Shown: in pieces, positions 1-11,381 of the stretch
Numbering within the stretch: position 1 is the stretch's first letter
Layout: every line of letters starts with the position of its first letter
Origin: Irpex lacteus
Taxonomy: Eukaryota > Basidiomycota > Agaricomycetes > Polyporales > Irpicaceae
NCBI GenBank assembly: GCA_001986395.2
Contig: MQVO02000005.1
Location: forward strand, 62,001 to 126,000
Length of the DNA: 64,000 bases
Direction: 5' to 3'
Position numbers and translations under genes: made by a program
Notes under the pieces: generated by a model
Seen by the model: only the letters and a program-made list of their open reading frames with translations
Databases searched by the model: none
What the model was told of the DNA's origin: nothing

Positions 1-1164
1 CCAACCAGCCGTACTCGAGAACTGAGGGGTAGTGGTCGCCATAGCCGTACGGGTCGCGCTCGTCGTCGACGTCGTCATCATCCGATAAGGACATTTCTGC
101 AGTCATCTCGAGTCGGAAGCCGTGTAGAGATTTGCACGCGCGAAGTCCAGTGGATAATGCGCGCACAGCCATGTCTTTACCTAGATGTCATTAGTTAGAT
201 AACACGACGAAGAATATAGCAACGTACTCGGAGAGGCGTCATCTGAGTCTAATTCAGTCCAGTCCCAGAGACGACGGAGGTCCAAGTGAAACTCGCCAAG
301 TGTTGCGCTGGCCATGTGGAGAACATCGTTGAGGGCGCTTAGGGGATTCGTATTGGTTCCAACTTCACAGGCGACGCTGAGACAGGTAAGATGATCAAGA
401 AGGCCAATGCCCCCGAAGAGTTGGAATACTCTTGGCGAAGTGGTCGAGTGGTTGGCGAGATCCACTGAGGGAATTTGCGTACTAGTCAGTGCTGGTAATC
501 CAGATTCGGCTGCGACATGCAGCTCTTCCAGATAGTCAGGTAAGTCCAGGAACTGCAGCTGTCCAATCTCAGAGAACAACGAGAGTACATCTGCTAGAGT
601 TCGAACGAACTCGCCCTCGGTCTGCTGCGAGACACCGCCAGAATATTGAAGCTTGCCAATCGTCAAACTTGCGTTGGACGTAGCGTGTGGAACCACGGTA
701 ACAGTGGAGAGGCGTATGGTGCGCAAGCGCGGCAAAAGTTTCAACGCTTTGTTGACGTCCAACACGAGATGGTAGAAACAAGCTTCTTGGATGACACTGG
801 CAATCTCTGGCTTCTTGGCCAGCCACTCGAGGAATTCGAGAGCGCGTGACGTTCCCGATTCGTCACCGTGGAACAAAGGTCCAACACATACACGATAGAA
901 CAGATGTTGGAGAGTAAGTGTACGCCAACGACGGCAAACCAGAGAGCATTTTTGTAACCTCCCGACGTGGGCGGGGTCACGGTATCTGTTATTATCGTAT
1001 GAGTGCCGCGGTCCCCCAGAAAGGCTCACAATCGCGGAGAGGATGTGGTCGGGTAGCAATGGCATCGGAATGCAGGCAGGTGGAGGCTTAGGAGGGGCTG
1101 TAGTCGGAGCCAGAGGCTGAGACGCAGCCTTGGACCGCTTGGACCGCTTGGACCGTTTCGACAT
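1..1164 (-). CDS. F-box family protein (F-box A), 3' end outside window
   Basis: Exons complement(228..1164, 180..1); the protein continues past base 1. Start ATG at 1164 begins a basic MSKRSKRSKRSK stretch and a Pro-rich segment. An F-box follows at about residues 35-85 (LLPDHILSAIVSL ... CSLVCRRWRTLTLQHLFYRV), then a Leu-rich region. Donor GTACGT at 227 and acceptor CTAG at 182-181 leave a phase-1 junction; exon 2 reads ALSTGLRACKSLHGFRLEM, the family's hallmark opening. An acidic run (SDDDDVDDERD) then replaces the short linker seen in paralogues. F-box proteins usually act as substrate adaptors of SCF ubiquitin ligases through Skp1; that role is inferred from the family and the substrate is unknown. 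Confidence 0.85.
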
Positions 1165-1901
1165 GATTCACCCTAAAGAGAAATATATATTCAGCGCATG
1201 ATTTGGTCAAAGAGATGTGTGAGGTGAAAGCGCATGAAGAAGCTATGTATAGAACCAACGGTCAGCCTGCAAGCACCACTTCGATGCTGGCAACTGCCGC
1301 ACGAACAACTTGTTACAGGTAACAATGAAGACGATGTTGTCGCAAAGAACCAGAGAACAGCAGGTATATTTAGCACGTACCAGAAAGAGACTTGCTATCT
1401 AGCTCCAGCACAGGTGTATTGCACGAGAGACTCAGAGTAGAGACTGTTGGCACTTATTGCTACGTGGCCAAGGTCAAGTTCCAGTCCGAGTCTGAGTTGC
1501 CTGCCGCTGTGACCTTGCAGAGCCTCGGTGCCCGCGGAGCGCTCTTCCCCGCATGATTTCAGCGCTTCAAACTTTCTTTGCAAGTTAATTCGTAACATTG
1601 ACCTTGCTCGAATCGGCCAGCATGAGCTAAACACGGTACTGTAGTGGACAATTTAATCGTCAACGTTCAAGGATCAAGTAAGTTCGAGTGGCGCGTCATA
1701 CATGATAATGCAAGTTGATCTTGTTTCGAATTCTTCTATGTAGCACACGAAGTCAAGCCTTTTTGTATACCGTGCCTTCGCGCCCACTACAAAGGTACGC
1801 TGACCACTATCGACATTGACCACCTAAGCTAACTCGGAGCAGCAGTTGTAAGGTGATCTCGCCTCTTAGGTCAGAGGCGTCGATAGCAAGATCGACATTC
1901 A
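1165..1901. other. Divergent intergenic region between two F-box genes
   Basis: This 737-nt stretch separates the starts of F-box A (minus) and F-box B (plus), so it must hold both promoters. I see no coding segment with splice signals and no RNA gene. The open frames in it have no recognisable sequence. Confidence 0.6.
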
Positions 1902-3322
1902 ATGCTCAGACTATCGGAGACGATGATAGTATCAGAGTTACCCGTGGAAATCATTGACATGGTCCTCAGTGGACTGTGCGCTGCGGACCAGATACATGCA
2001 GGCTTAGTATGCCACCAATGGCACCAAATAACTCTACCCTACATCTGGCGCAACATCGAAGTCTCAGGCACTCGTGGCCCCGAACACCTGCGCGACCCAA
2101 AAGACTTCCTATCGGCCGTGATTCAAAAAACACCAACCTCGATTGCATCACTCATACAACGGCTCATCTTACACGAAGTCCAGCTGGACATTCTTGTCGT
2201 TGTTCAATTTCTCGAATCACTCCCTCGGCTTCGCGCACTCGACCTGTCGTGGATAACGCTGCACTCTCTGGACGACACCACGCAAGAACAGTGGAAAAAC
2301 ATTCGTCGTTTCCGACTCGACGAGTTTTCTGTATCCTGTAACTCTGATAGCGGCAGCGATTGGCTCGCGGAGATGCAGTTGTTAGACTTGTTTTCGGAGA
2401 TCAGGCAGTTGTGCATGGACTGTCGATTATACAACCAGGAACTCGCAGCAGCCAGCACGCCTGCTGATGCGGCGTTGGACACACTCATCACCGCTCGGAG
2501 GCACTCCGTTTGTGAACTCGTTGTCGATCTTGGCTCCGTCATGCCTCCTCACCTCAACCTCCTCTTCCAACGCAACGCCTTCCGTGACTTGACATGCCTC
2601 ACGTTCAGTATCCACGATCTTGACGGGCTTCAATGCATGAACACTCTATTGTGTATGGCGGCAGACACCATCGTCGAGCTGTACCTCGAACTTTGCTGGG
2701 ACCTTGAACTGGATAATTTCGACGAAGATATCGTTATCTTCTGGGATGAACCCACGGCTGTAACTGAAGGCGCTGCTCGTACGTTATTCTCACAACATGT
2801 ACAGTGATTCGTGCTGACATGACTCATATAGGTAGACAATTTGTGAGGAATACATTACGTACGGGACTCGCGAAATGCACGAACCTCCACGCCTTCCGCT
2901 TACAAATGTCCAGCACAGCGCCCGGAGAGGCCGACCTAGAACTTCCCGTACTTACAGAACTGGCTGCACAAGGTTGGCTTATGGCAATAGACATCATAGG
3001 ACTGGTGCACCCTGGAGGCACTCACAATCGTCTTCGGCACCTATCGCTGCAGTACTGGTCCGAGGTGTTTGACTCTTGGACGGAGAAGGAGGTCAAGTTC
3101 GACAAGTTCTCATGGGACGAACTGCGGACTGTATGCCGCCGATTTACAAACCTACGATCTCTGTCCGTCGAATTCTCTAGGAGGCTCAAAGATGCACCTG
3201 AAGTGCTGTGGTGGATAGATGATGTGTTGCTGGAGCTGAAGGAGTTCGAAGTCTTTGTTTGCGAAGATGCGTTTTGGGTATGCGAAGAACCCTCTTGTGC
3301 AATCTATGCACAAATACACTGA
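1902..3322 (+). CDS. F-box family protein (F-box B)
   Basis: join(1902..2778, 2832..3322), 455 aa; 53-nt intron with GTACGT donor and ATAG acceptor, phase 1. The F-box covers roughly residues 9-50 (SELPVEIIDMVLSGL, AGLVCHQWHQITLPYIW, then IEVSG). A Leu-rich region with weak LRR character follows. Exon 2 contains TLRTGLAKCTNLHAFRLQM and AAQGWLMAIDIIGLVHPGG. The C-terminus, DAFWVCEEPSCAIYAQIH, is shared with F-box E and ends in a Cx4C pair. This is the cleanest intact member of the plus-strand trio. An in-frame ATG at 1923 is an alternative start. Role as an SCF substrate adaptor is inferred from the family. Confidence 0.88.
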
Positions 3323-3852
3323 TGAGTATAGTGGCGTGTAATGTATATTTTATTTGAATCTCAGGATTCATTGTTGCCAGACATTTGCGTCAAAGTGACC
3401 ACAAGCTCAGTGGCAGAATTGGAGTAGTATACATGCCCTGATGGGAACGGTTTCGGCGCTTCAGACGTCTCACGGTTCGTCCGTAACGTTCACCTCGCTT
3501 GCCTCAGGATTGCTGGTCCACGCGCGAAACAAACCCCATTGGATGTTTTACTTTAAAGGACAAGTACGTCGTAGTTGCTTCACGTCACTCGAGCTAATTC
3601 TGATCTATCGGAGAATTGTAGACCAATTCGTTGTACGCGACCGCCGACCGGCTACCAGAAACTTCTGCAAGTCGTAGCCGCATACGTGATGGTATAAGAG
3701 TGAGTCTATCAAGTCCTCTATTGAGTAGAATTCTCATTGTATACAATCTTCAAAGGCATGGCCTCTTCTGCGTCCGGAGCCAACCTCCATTCATCCTCGT
3801 CGGCATCGACCCCATCAGCAGAAGTCACCTTCAGCATTCGACGTCGAGACAG
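3323..3852. other. Intergenic, upstream of F-box C
   Basis: No gene seen. The reading frame of F-box C stays open upstream to 3631, but that extension lacks family similarity and contains donor- and acceptor-like sites near 3700-3763. I read it as promoter plus 5' UTR, possibly with a UTR intron. Confidence 0.5.
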
Positions 3853-5168
3853 ATGGACTCGATAATGTCAGAGTTGCCTGAAGAACTTATTGTCATAGTC
3901 CTCCGCAAACTGTCCTCTACAGACCAATCTCGCGCAGGATTAGTGTGCCGCCGATGGCACACTATCATTCTCCCCTACCTCTGGCGCGAGATTGAAGTCT
4001 CAGGGCGCCGGACGCCCCTACGTCTGCGCGATCCGAAAAACCTTCTGTCCCTCTTGACTTCCGGTGCAATATCTCCAATGTCACCCGCCCTGCACATTCA
4101 GCGACTGAAGCTGCGCGCGATTCGACTGGACATTCTCGACATTTTCCAGCTCCTCAAATCACTCCCCCGTCTTCGTCGTCTCGACACAGAGTGGATAGTA
4201 CTGCACGCTCGGGACGATACTGTGCTACAGCCTTGGCAGGAAAGTCACCGTTTCCAACTCGAACGTGTTCATATATCGTGGAACCTCGCAAGTGGCAACG
4301 GCGGACGTGGTCTCGCCGAGCTGCAGCTCTTGGACTTATTCTCCGAAATAAGGCAACTAAGCCTTGACTACAGCGCATACGTACAGACTCAGGGCATTGA
4401 TGAAAGCGATCCCCGAGCCTTGGAAAATCTCGTTTCCCCACGCTGCTACTCTGTTCATGAGCTCGTCCTGAGTCTTGGCCCCGTCATACCTCCTCAACTC
4501 AATCTCCTCTTCCAACGCAACGCCTTCCGTGACTTGACATGCCTCAGTGTCAGAACCACCAACGTCAACGCGCTCCAGAACATGAACACGCTGTTATGCT
4601 TAGCGGGAGGCACTCTCGTTGAGCTGTTTCTTGAACTTCGCTGGGACCTCAGCTTGAAGGATCAGTTCAATCCAATTTTGCACGAAAATTCAGTAGTAAG
4701 AGAATGTTCTCTCCGTACGTCATTCATCTAATCCTTATCTACCACGCATACTCTGCTAACCTTTCGCCTCGCCGTACTGCCACAGGTAGGGAATTTGCTC
4801 GGGAGGCTTTACGCTCAGGCGTGGCGAAATGCACCAATCTCGACGCATCCCGCATACAAATGTCTACCATATCACCTATGTACGACTACTACGAGCCTTC
4901 TGCACTCCTCGAAATGGTCGTACAAGGCTGGCTTATGGCGGTAGACATCGCAAGCTTGGTGTATCCTGACGACAGCAATGCAAGTCTTCAGCGTCTATCG
5001 CTGCAGTACTGGTCCAACGTCCTTGACTCTCGCTTCCTGAAGTACTTCGACTTTGCAATGTTCTCATGGGACACACTGCGAAGTGTATGCCGCCGCTATC
5101 GATGCCTCCAATCTCTGTCCGTTGAATTCACCCATGAACCCAACACAGACCTCCGGTGGAGTAAATAG
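3853..5168 (+). CDS. F-box family protein (F-box C), C-terminus truncated by a stop codon
   Basis: join(3853..4714, 4786..5168), 414 aa; intron 71 nt, GTACGT donor, CACAG acceptor, phase 1. Start taken at MDSIMSELPEEL because paralogues begin a few residues before the F-box; ATG 3868 is equally possible. F-box: ELPEELIVIVLRKL then AGLVCRRWHTIILPYLW and IEVSGRR. Exon 2 carries EALRSGVAKCTNLDA and VQGWLMAVDIASLVYP. The frame stops at TAG 5166-5168 just where F-box B and E continue. Beyond the stop the homologous C-terminus is still legible (VYEELQEFKALL, then in a shifted frame DNAFWLYEEPS...SYAQVH to 5277). The gene has therefore suffered a nonsense change and one frameshift near its 3' end, and may be decaying. 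Confidence 0.8.
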
Positions 5169-5277
5169 GTGTACGAAGAGCTGCAGGAGTTCAAAGCCCT
5201 TCTTACCCGATAATGCGTTCTGGCTCTACGAGGAGCCCTCGTCTGCAAGCTATGCACAGGTTCACCGGCGAGCCTGA
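5169..5277 (+). pseudogene. Former 3' end of F-box C, now out of frame
   Basis: After the TAG at 5166 the original frame encodes VYEELQEFKALLTR and then hits TAA. A one-base shift restores DNAFWLYEEPSSASYAQVHRRA before a TGA at 5277. This matches the DAFWVCEEPSCAIYAQIH end of F-box B, although the Cys pair is already lost (Y and S). Confidence 0.75.
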
Positions 5278-5827
5278 GTGCGGTGGCCGCGAAACTCGAG
5301 GTGTACTTGTTGATACTGGTAACACGAGCTATTCAAGTTATTGGACGTCTCTGAATCATGTCACAAATAGACGAGCTAGATTGCCAACAGCCGTTCGGGC
5401 CGTGAGCGAGTGTTCGGACTCGCGCGACGCGGGAGAAGATTTCGTCACCTAAAGGTCTCCATGTTCGTCAATAACGGCGTTATTCATTCATTGTTGGCTG
5501 ACTGCCTCCAAGAGAGCGGCCAGCACACTCAGCAGTGCGCTTCCGGAATCAACGCCCATTATCCGCCGCGACTCGCTGGGAGGCAGCTCCTCCGTATACC
5601 ATCTACTGAATTTCGATTTATTAGAAAATCGACTCTCTTAGGCCCCTCGGAGTTCTTTCTACGGCTACCAGCAAGGTTAGTACACTCACCATCATAGAAA
5701 TAAGTTGGCTCTTAGGCGTCATTAAGCTCTTTTAGATTCCGAGTCTATCGAGTTGACACGTTCCCAACTTACGTTTTGCAGACTTACTTTCAGGCATCTA
5801 TCCAATACTTAGTAGTATCGAACTCGA
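5278..5827. other. Intergenic between F-box C and the F-box D pseudogene
   Basis: No gene seen. Open frames here have no family similarity and no coherent splice structure. Confidence 0.5.
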
Positions 5828-7076
5828 TGTCAAAACACTCGCTGATCTCAGAGCTGGCCGAAGAACTCATGGACATGATCGTCTGCGAGCTATCTGCACA
5901 ACCAAACACACTTTTTGGCCTCTTGACCGGAAAACCAGTAATCGCATAGCTCGTTCGACGACTAACATTCTACAAAGCAGAGCTGGACATCCTCATCATC
6001 TCCCGATTCCTCAGTCTGCTCCCTCAGCTCCGCACGCTCACCTTGACGTGGATATCGCTATCTCTAAACAATACGACACGACGCAGCCGCCCTTGAACAA
6101 CGTCGTTTTCAACTAGACCTGCTACAGATATCCGTAAGTCCTGAGAGCGGATCGCGCAGCTCCTAGGCTTGTTCTCTTACATCAGGCAACTGTCTCTCGA
6201 TGCCAGGCAATACGAAAAGGAACTCGAACTCGAAGGCATCGTTCCGCACTGGAAACGTTCATCTCTCAAGCCTATCGAGCCCGGCAGCGTTCTCCCTCTT
6301 CGCATCGACCTCCTTTTACAGAACCACGCCTTCCGGAACTGGACGTCTCTCGGCTCCAGCATCGTCGACCTCGAAGGCATGAGCAAGGTGCTATCTATAG
6401 CGGGAGACACTCTCGTCGAGCTCCACTGGGACTTCAACACGGACGGGTTCGATCCAACCTGGGACGACTCGGAAGCGTCAGCAGCAAGAGATTGTTCTCT
6501 TCGTACGTCAAGTTATATCGCATCACACCCCTCACCGATTCGTGCTAACCCCACTACATCCCACTCATACGGGTAGAGAGTATGCCATGGAGTCCGAGTC
6601 GTTACGCCCCGGCCTCGCAAAACACACCACCATCCACAGATTCACTTGAAACCGTTCACCGTGACGCCTACCGACATCGCCTACTCCTGGAGCTCCGTCC
6701 AAGGCTGATAGACATCATAGGCTTGGTTCATCAGGGAGATGAGACGCGTACACCACCCTCCGGCATCTGTCGCTGCACGTCTGTGAGTCTGAGCTACTTT
6801 GAGTCTGAGCCATACTGTGACGTTGATGTTGATGGCTGGTACTCAGACTCAGACGACGACGACGATTCGAAAAGTTCGCGTGGCTGAGGGTACGAGGCAT
6901 CGAGGTTTGCAGGAGGATTCGGAAGAACACCCGGGCCCTGCCTGATGAGGTGTGGTGTGGTGTGGTGGGAGAGAGGCAAGACGTGCGGAGCTGCCAGGGA
7001 GGAGTTCCGAGTCATGTCAGTGGACGTTTTGTACTTGGACGCGTTCTGGGTACACGTCCGATCCGTGCACAGGTAG
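5828..7076 (+). pseudogene. F-box pseudogene (F-box D)
   Basis: Starts like an F-box gene (ISELAEELMDMIVCEL) but the central F-box segment (AGxVCRRW...LPYLW) is deleted, jumping to LFGLLTGKPVIA and an in-frame TAG. Similarity then resumes: RRLTFYKAELDIL, LLPQLRTLTLTWISL, an IRQLSLDARQYEKELELEG stretch and DTLVELHWDFNTDGFDPTWD, closest to F-box E. The CGTACGT intron donor is preserved near 6503 and exon 2 starts REYAMESESLRPGLAKHTTIHRF before a stop. Scattered pieces (IDIIGLVHQGD; DAFWVHVRSVHR ending at TAG 7074-7076) mark the rest. Multiple stops and frameshifts make this a dead copy. Confidence 0.88.
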
Positions 7077-7332
7077 GGTCTTGTTAGCTGCGACGTACCC
7101 ACTGGCATGTTCATCCATCTCGTACCGAATTCGAAAGAAAATATCGGGTATGTAGTATTAAGCGTTATCGAACGTCCGAAGCTTGGATATATACGGATAC
7201 CTATACTATGTAGCGAAGAAAAGGAAGTAAGAACAAAAAAGAAAAGAAGGATAAGGGATATCGATATTAAGCATAGATACAAACGCACGCCATCCATCCA
7301 ACTCCGAGTCTCAAGTCAGAGGTGTAGATACA

Positions 7333-8712
7333 TCAGTCCCAAACCAACTGCCCCCTCTCATTAACACTCCCCACCATCCCCGCCCCTTCCTTTTTCTTAC
7401 TACTAGCAGCCTGCTCCCTAACCCTCAAAAGCTCCAACTCCCGCTTATGTTTGGAGAGGGCAGACAAACGTTCAGCCTCCGCGAGTGCCTTGGCGGATTT
7501 CTGGGAGGCGCGTTTGGCGGCGTTTTGGCGTTGTTTTTTTGTTAGTGCGTCCGGAGAGGATTGAGCTAGGTCAGATGTTGAGGGGGTGGGTTTCGGGCCT
7601 AAGAAGGGGAAGAGAGAGGGAGGGGGGAGGTGAGTGGGATAAGTGGGCAGGGAGGGTAGGAAGGGAACGTACGTGTTGGTCGCTTGGAGCTTTTTGTTAC
7701 CCACCCGTCGTCTTCTTGCTTCTCCACCTGTTCCCCGTCCTCACTTGCTGCATTCTCCCTCTCAGCATTCTCCCTCTCAGCATTCTCCCTCTCAGCGTCA
7801 TCTGCTAGTGGTGTGCGCGACGAGGAAGTGGGGTCCACATCTTCATAATCACCCCACGAGAACCCAGCGGCGGGGTGCTCGTCTGCGCGGGGCGTGACGC
7901 GGAGGACGCGCGAGAGGGGGGGTATGTCGGGGGTTTGGAGCATACTATATCGTCACGTCCAATTCAAACAAGTCAGCATCCGAGTTAGCATTCGAGTTAG
8001 CATACGAACTGCGAATTGGCACTCACTCTTCGACACCAGTCTTACGAGCCTTAGGGAGGAGCTTCTCCGCCAGCGTTCGCCTATTCTCGCTCTCCCTCTT
8101 GCCCTCCTCTGGCGAGTCTTCTGCTACCGAAGAAGTCGCTGTAGTAACAGACGTCGCATCACCCTTCCCACTCCCCTTCCCATTCCCATTCCCATTCGCA
8201 CTCGCGCTCGTATTCACTCGTTTCTTAGTCTCAACACGCATCCACGCCCCATCATCACCCGTACTCTTCCGCGGCCTCGAGACAGAGGATTCGGGTGCTG
8301 TCGCTGAGGACTCTGACTGCTGGTCAGCTGGGATTGGTCGACTTCCACTAGTAGTAGACTTCTTGGTTTTCTTCTTCTTGGATTTGGGCTTAGTGGTGGT
8401 AGTGGTGGTGGAAGGCTCGGAGGGTGTGGCGGGTGCGGATTCGAAAGCACCGGGTACGACAGCTGGGAACGACACCACGTTCGGCGCAGCCGTCTGTTCC
8501 TTACTGGCGGCGCCCTCTGCCTTGCCACCTTTCTTCTTCCTCCCCTTCTTCTTCTCCTTTTCGTTGCGAGCAGCAGAAGAGTCAGTGCCAGTGACGAAGG
8601 ACGGAGCGTTCCACGCTGGCGGGGGCGGACGTTTTTCGAGGAAGCCGTAGATGATGCCGCCTGTGATGAGGACGACGGAGAGGGCTGTGGGGAGCGACAC
8701 GACTGAGCCCAT
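7333..8712 (-). CDS. Conserved unknown membrane-anchored protein with basic and acidic low-complexity regions
   Basis: complement(join(7333..7598, 7673..7944, 8027..8712)), 407 aa. Start at 8712 (MGSVVSLPTALSVV) places one hydrophobic segment at residues 3-24, probably a signal anchor, followed by an RPPPPAWN segment. A Lys-rich stretch (KEKKKGRKKKGGK; KPKSKKKKTKKS) comes next, then a possible nuclear or RNA-binding region, DDGAWMRVETKKR, and Glu-rich repeats. The C-terminal exon has a charged helix (KKQRQNAAKRASQKSAKALAEAERL) and ends VNERGQLVWD. Introns are 73 and 82 nt, with phases 1 and 2 matching. I do not recognise the family; the helix plus a 'VNExGxLVWD' end resembles an uncharacterised fungal protein type. 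Three 15-bp repeats encode the ERENA units. Confidence 0.8.
7752..7796. repeat. Three perfect 15-bp tandem repeats in coding sequence
   Basis: Unit attctccctctcagc repeated three times without mismatch. On the minus strand it encodes three copies of AERENA-type pentapeptides in the unknown membrane protein, so copy number can vary without shifting frame. Confidence 0.9.
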
Positions 8713-9149
8713 TGCTGTATTATTTGTTGGTGGTGAGGTGAGGATGCAAGGAGCGTGGGTGGGAGTGTGCAATGCAATGAGTGGGTGAGTGAGTGAGTGT
8801 GACTGCCAACGGACCGTCCCTGGGCCAGCGGTTATCGCCATGTGACGTGGAAACGCGTCAACAGGAGCAAATACCGCGTTCATTAGCCACGACATATCGT
8901 CCTCAGCGTGCTCTACTCCTTATTCAACAGTTTATTGTACCCAAAAGATCGTTGCTATTGTTGCTTTTGTACTCTGCCTTTTGTAAACCGCGAGTGTGAC
9001 GAACCGTCACGTAAAGACAAACATCACATGATCGTGTCTCAATAGATCTCTATTTGCTCCTATTTGGTCGCTAATGAGTCGCGCTCGGCTGTCGCGCCAG
9101 CGTGTTCGCATTTTTGACTTTGACTTTCACCGTCGACCACAACCACGAC
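8713..9149. promoter_or_regulatory. Divergent promoter region, unknown membrane protein / RAD7
   Basis: 437 nt between the two start codons. A short GAGT/GTGA-rich tract sits at about 8780-8800 just upstream of the minus-strand start. No further gene or RNA was seen. Confidence 0.5.
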
Positions 9150-11381
9150 ATGAGCAGACGCAACAACAACGTCCGCGGGCCCACCTCGGCTCTCACAGAG
9201 TTTCTCAGGGTACGGTTTTGCGTGCTTGCTTCGACGTTGTGCTCACTTATGAACATAGGAGTCGGGCATCACGCCGACGACCATCGCTCGTCGTGTGCGC
9301 ACGAGAGAGGTCGAGCAGCCTGTTGCGGGTCCAAGCACCGAAGGGCAAGCAGCCGAAGAAGGTGAGAACGAGCAGCCAGCGCAGGAGGAGGTACGTTCTT
9401 CACCACTCTTCCCACCATCACCCTCGCTCAAACGTGGCTACAGGAAAAGGAGTACGCCTCGGACAACCTCGACGACACAGACACCGAAAAGCCTCCTCCC
9501 CCAAAGAAGCGAAAGCTCACAAAGGCGCAGGAGGCCAAGCAAAAGGCCGCCGCCAAGAAAGCCTCTGCTGCTAAGAAGAAGGGGAAGAAAGGTAACGGGG
9601 TTGACGACGATTATAGCGATGGGGAAGACGAGGACGCGTATACTGCGCTGTCGAAGATGTGGAAGGACGAGACGCGTCCTCCGAACGGCGGGTTCTGTAC
9701 CTGCGCGAAATGTGGCAAGCAATTCACCGTCGTAAGCACCAGCACCGACCTCTCACGCCTACCAGTTTACGTTCGTATGTTAATCATCTATCGTAGACAA
9801 AGTACACACAACCGTCAACCCCACCCCCCGGCTACCTCTGCCACCCCTGCTTCAAATCCTCCTCCTCCTCCTCTCCCTTCAAAAAGCCTCTTGCACCCCG
9901 CAAACGCAAGACCCAAGACAAGAGAAGCATCACGAATTTTGAAGAGAGACGGATACAGAGTTTGGTCTCGCTGTGCGTGGGGATTGTGAGTCGGTGTATT
10001 GATGATGTGGAGGCGCTGGGAGAGGTGGGGAGTGTTAATTTGGAGAGGATCGCGAAGGCTATTGCGAGGGATCGGAGTTTGTACGTTCGAGTTTCTTTTT
10101 ACGGATGTGGATGAGGGTGTGGAAGAGTGGGATGCTGATGGGCTATGTGTAGGACGAGCGAGAACGTGAAGCTGCTATACGACGTCGCCAACACCACTCT
10201 CACTCTCTACGACGCAACCAGTACGCCTCTCCTCTCCCTCCTCCCCCTTTCCCTTCCCTACTAACCCTTCCCACGTAGACCTAACCCCGCCAGCACTAAC
10301 ATCCCTCCCCCTCCTAAACCCCTCCCTCACCTCCCTGCGTCTAGACTTCTGCGGCCGCCTAACCTCCTCCGTCCTACTCTCCTGGTCCACCCCTAACACC
10401 CTCCCCCACCTCAAACGCCTCGAACTCCTGGGACCATTCCTCGTACACCCGGAGGCTTGGCAAGGTTTCTTTGAGAGTCATAAGTTGGAGGGGTTCTTGG
10501 TTACGCAGAGCCCGCGGTTCGACCTCTCCTGCGTCGAGTCTCTCGTCTCCAACTGCGGGGCTACTCTGAAGGAACTCCGCCTTAAAGAAATAGGGCTCAT
10601 GTCCGAATCATTCCTTGAACCTCTCAAGTCCCTGAAGAAGCTAACATACCTAGACCTCTCCCACCCCGGCGTACCAGACGCCCTCTCCTCCGATGCGTTA
10701 GTGGAGTTGATGAAGGCAGTGGGCGGGGGACTGGAGCATCTGAACTTGTCGGGGAACACGGGTGTGGACGATGGGTTCTTGATGAGGGGGCTGAAAAGGT
10801 ATACGAGGAGGCTGGGGGAGTTGGTGCTTGAGGGGATGGGGGATGTGACGGATGAGGGGGTGGCGCGGTTTTTTGATACTTGGCGAGAGCGGCCCTCTTC
10901 CTCCTCTTCCAACTCCTCTTCCTCCTCCGATGATGGCGAACACGAAAACGAAGAAACCCCCGAAAACTGGACCCCAAACCCACTCCTAACCTCCCTCTCC
11001 CTCGCCCGAAACCCCTCCCTCTCATCCCTCTCCCTCACCTCCCTCCTCACCCACTCCTCCCCCTCCCTAACGCACCTCTCCATAAACTCCTGGCGCACAA
11101 CCTCCCACTCCGCCCTCATGCAGATCGGCCGGCAAGCGAAAGGGTTGGAGAGGGTGGATGTGGGGTGGTGTAGGGAGGTTGATGAGGAAGTGGTGGGTGC
11201 TTTGATGGAGGGGTGTGGGGGGATTAGGGAGGTTAGGGTGTGGGGGTGTCAGAGGGTTGGGGGTGGGTGTCCTAGGAAGGTAGGATTTAATCTTCGGTTT
11301 GAAGATTTTTGAGTGGTTGCTGACAGTTGTGTTTCGTAGAGGGGTGTGTCGTTGCAGGGCGTCGAGGCGCATTCTATCTAA
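9150..11381 (+). CDS. RAD7: DNA repair protein Rad7 homologue
   Basis: join(9150..9209, 9259..9390, 9444..9731, 9797..10080, 10153..10220, 10279..11279, 11340..11381), 624 aa; all phases agree. The N-terminus MSRRNNNVRGPTSALTEFL followed by ESGITPTTIARR is typical of fungal Rad7. A Lys-rich region (about residues 85-110) precedes a Cys cluster spread over the exon 3/4 junction (FCTCAKCGKQF ... YLCHPCF), probably zinc binding. Leucine-rich repeats fill roughly residues 290-615, ending CPRKRGVSLQGVEAHSI, which needs the last 42-nt exon. In yeast Rad7 acts with Rad16 in global-genome nucleotide excision repair and in a cullin ubiquitin ligase; I infer the same role. An in-frame Ser/Glu-rich insert (SSSSNSSSSSDDGEHENEE) interrupts the LRR region. 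Confidence 0.95.

Noticed and set aside
8099..8650. 183-codon plus-strand open frame opposite the unknown membrane protein
   Set aside because: Hydrophobic Phe/Val runs are the complement of the Lys-rich and Ser/Thr-rich exon on the minus strand; no splice or family support.
10478..11119. 213-codon minus-strand frame in RAD7
   Set aside because: Antisense of the RAD7 leucine-rich-repeat exon, whose sense frame fits the family over 624 residues.
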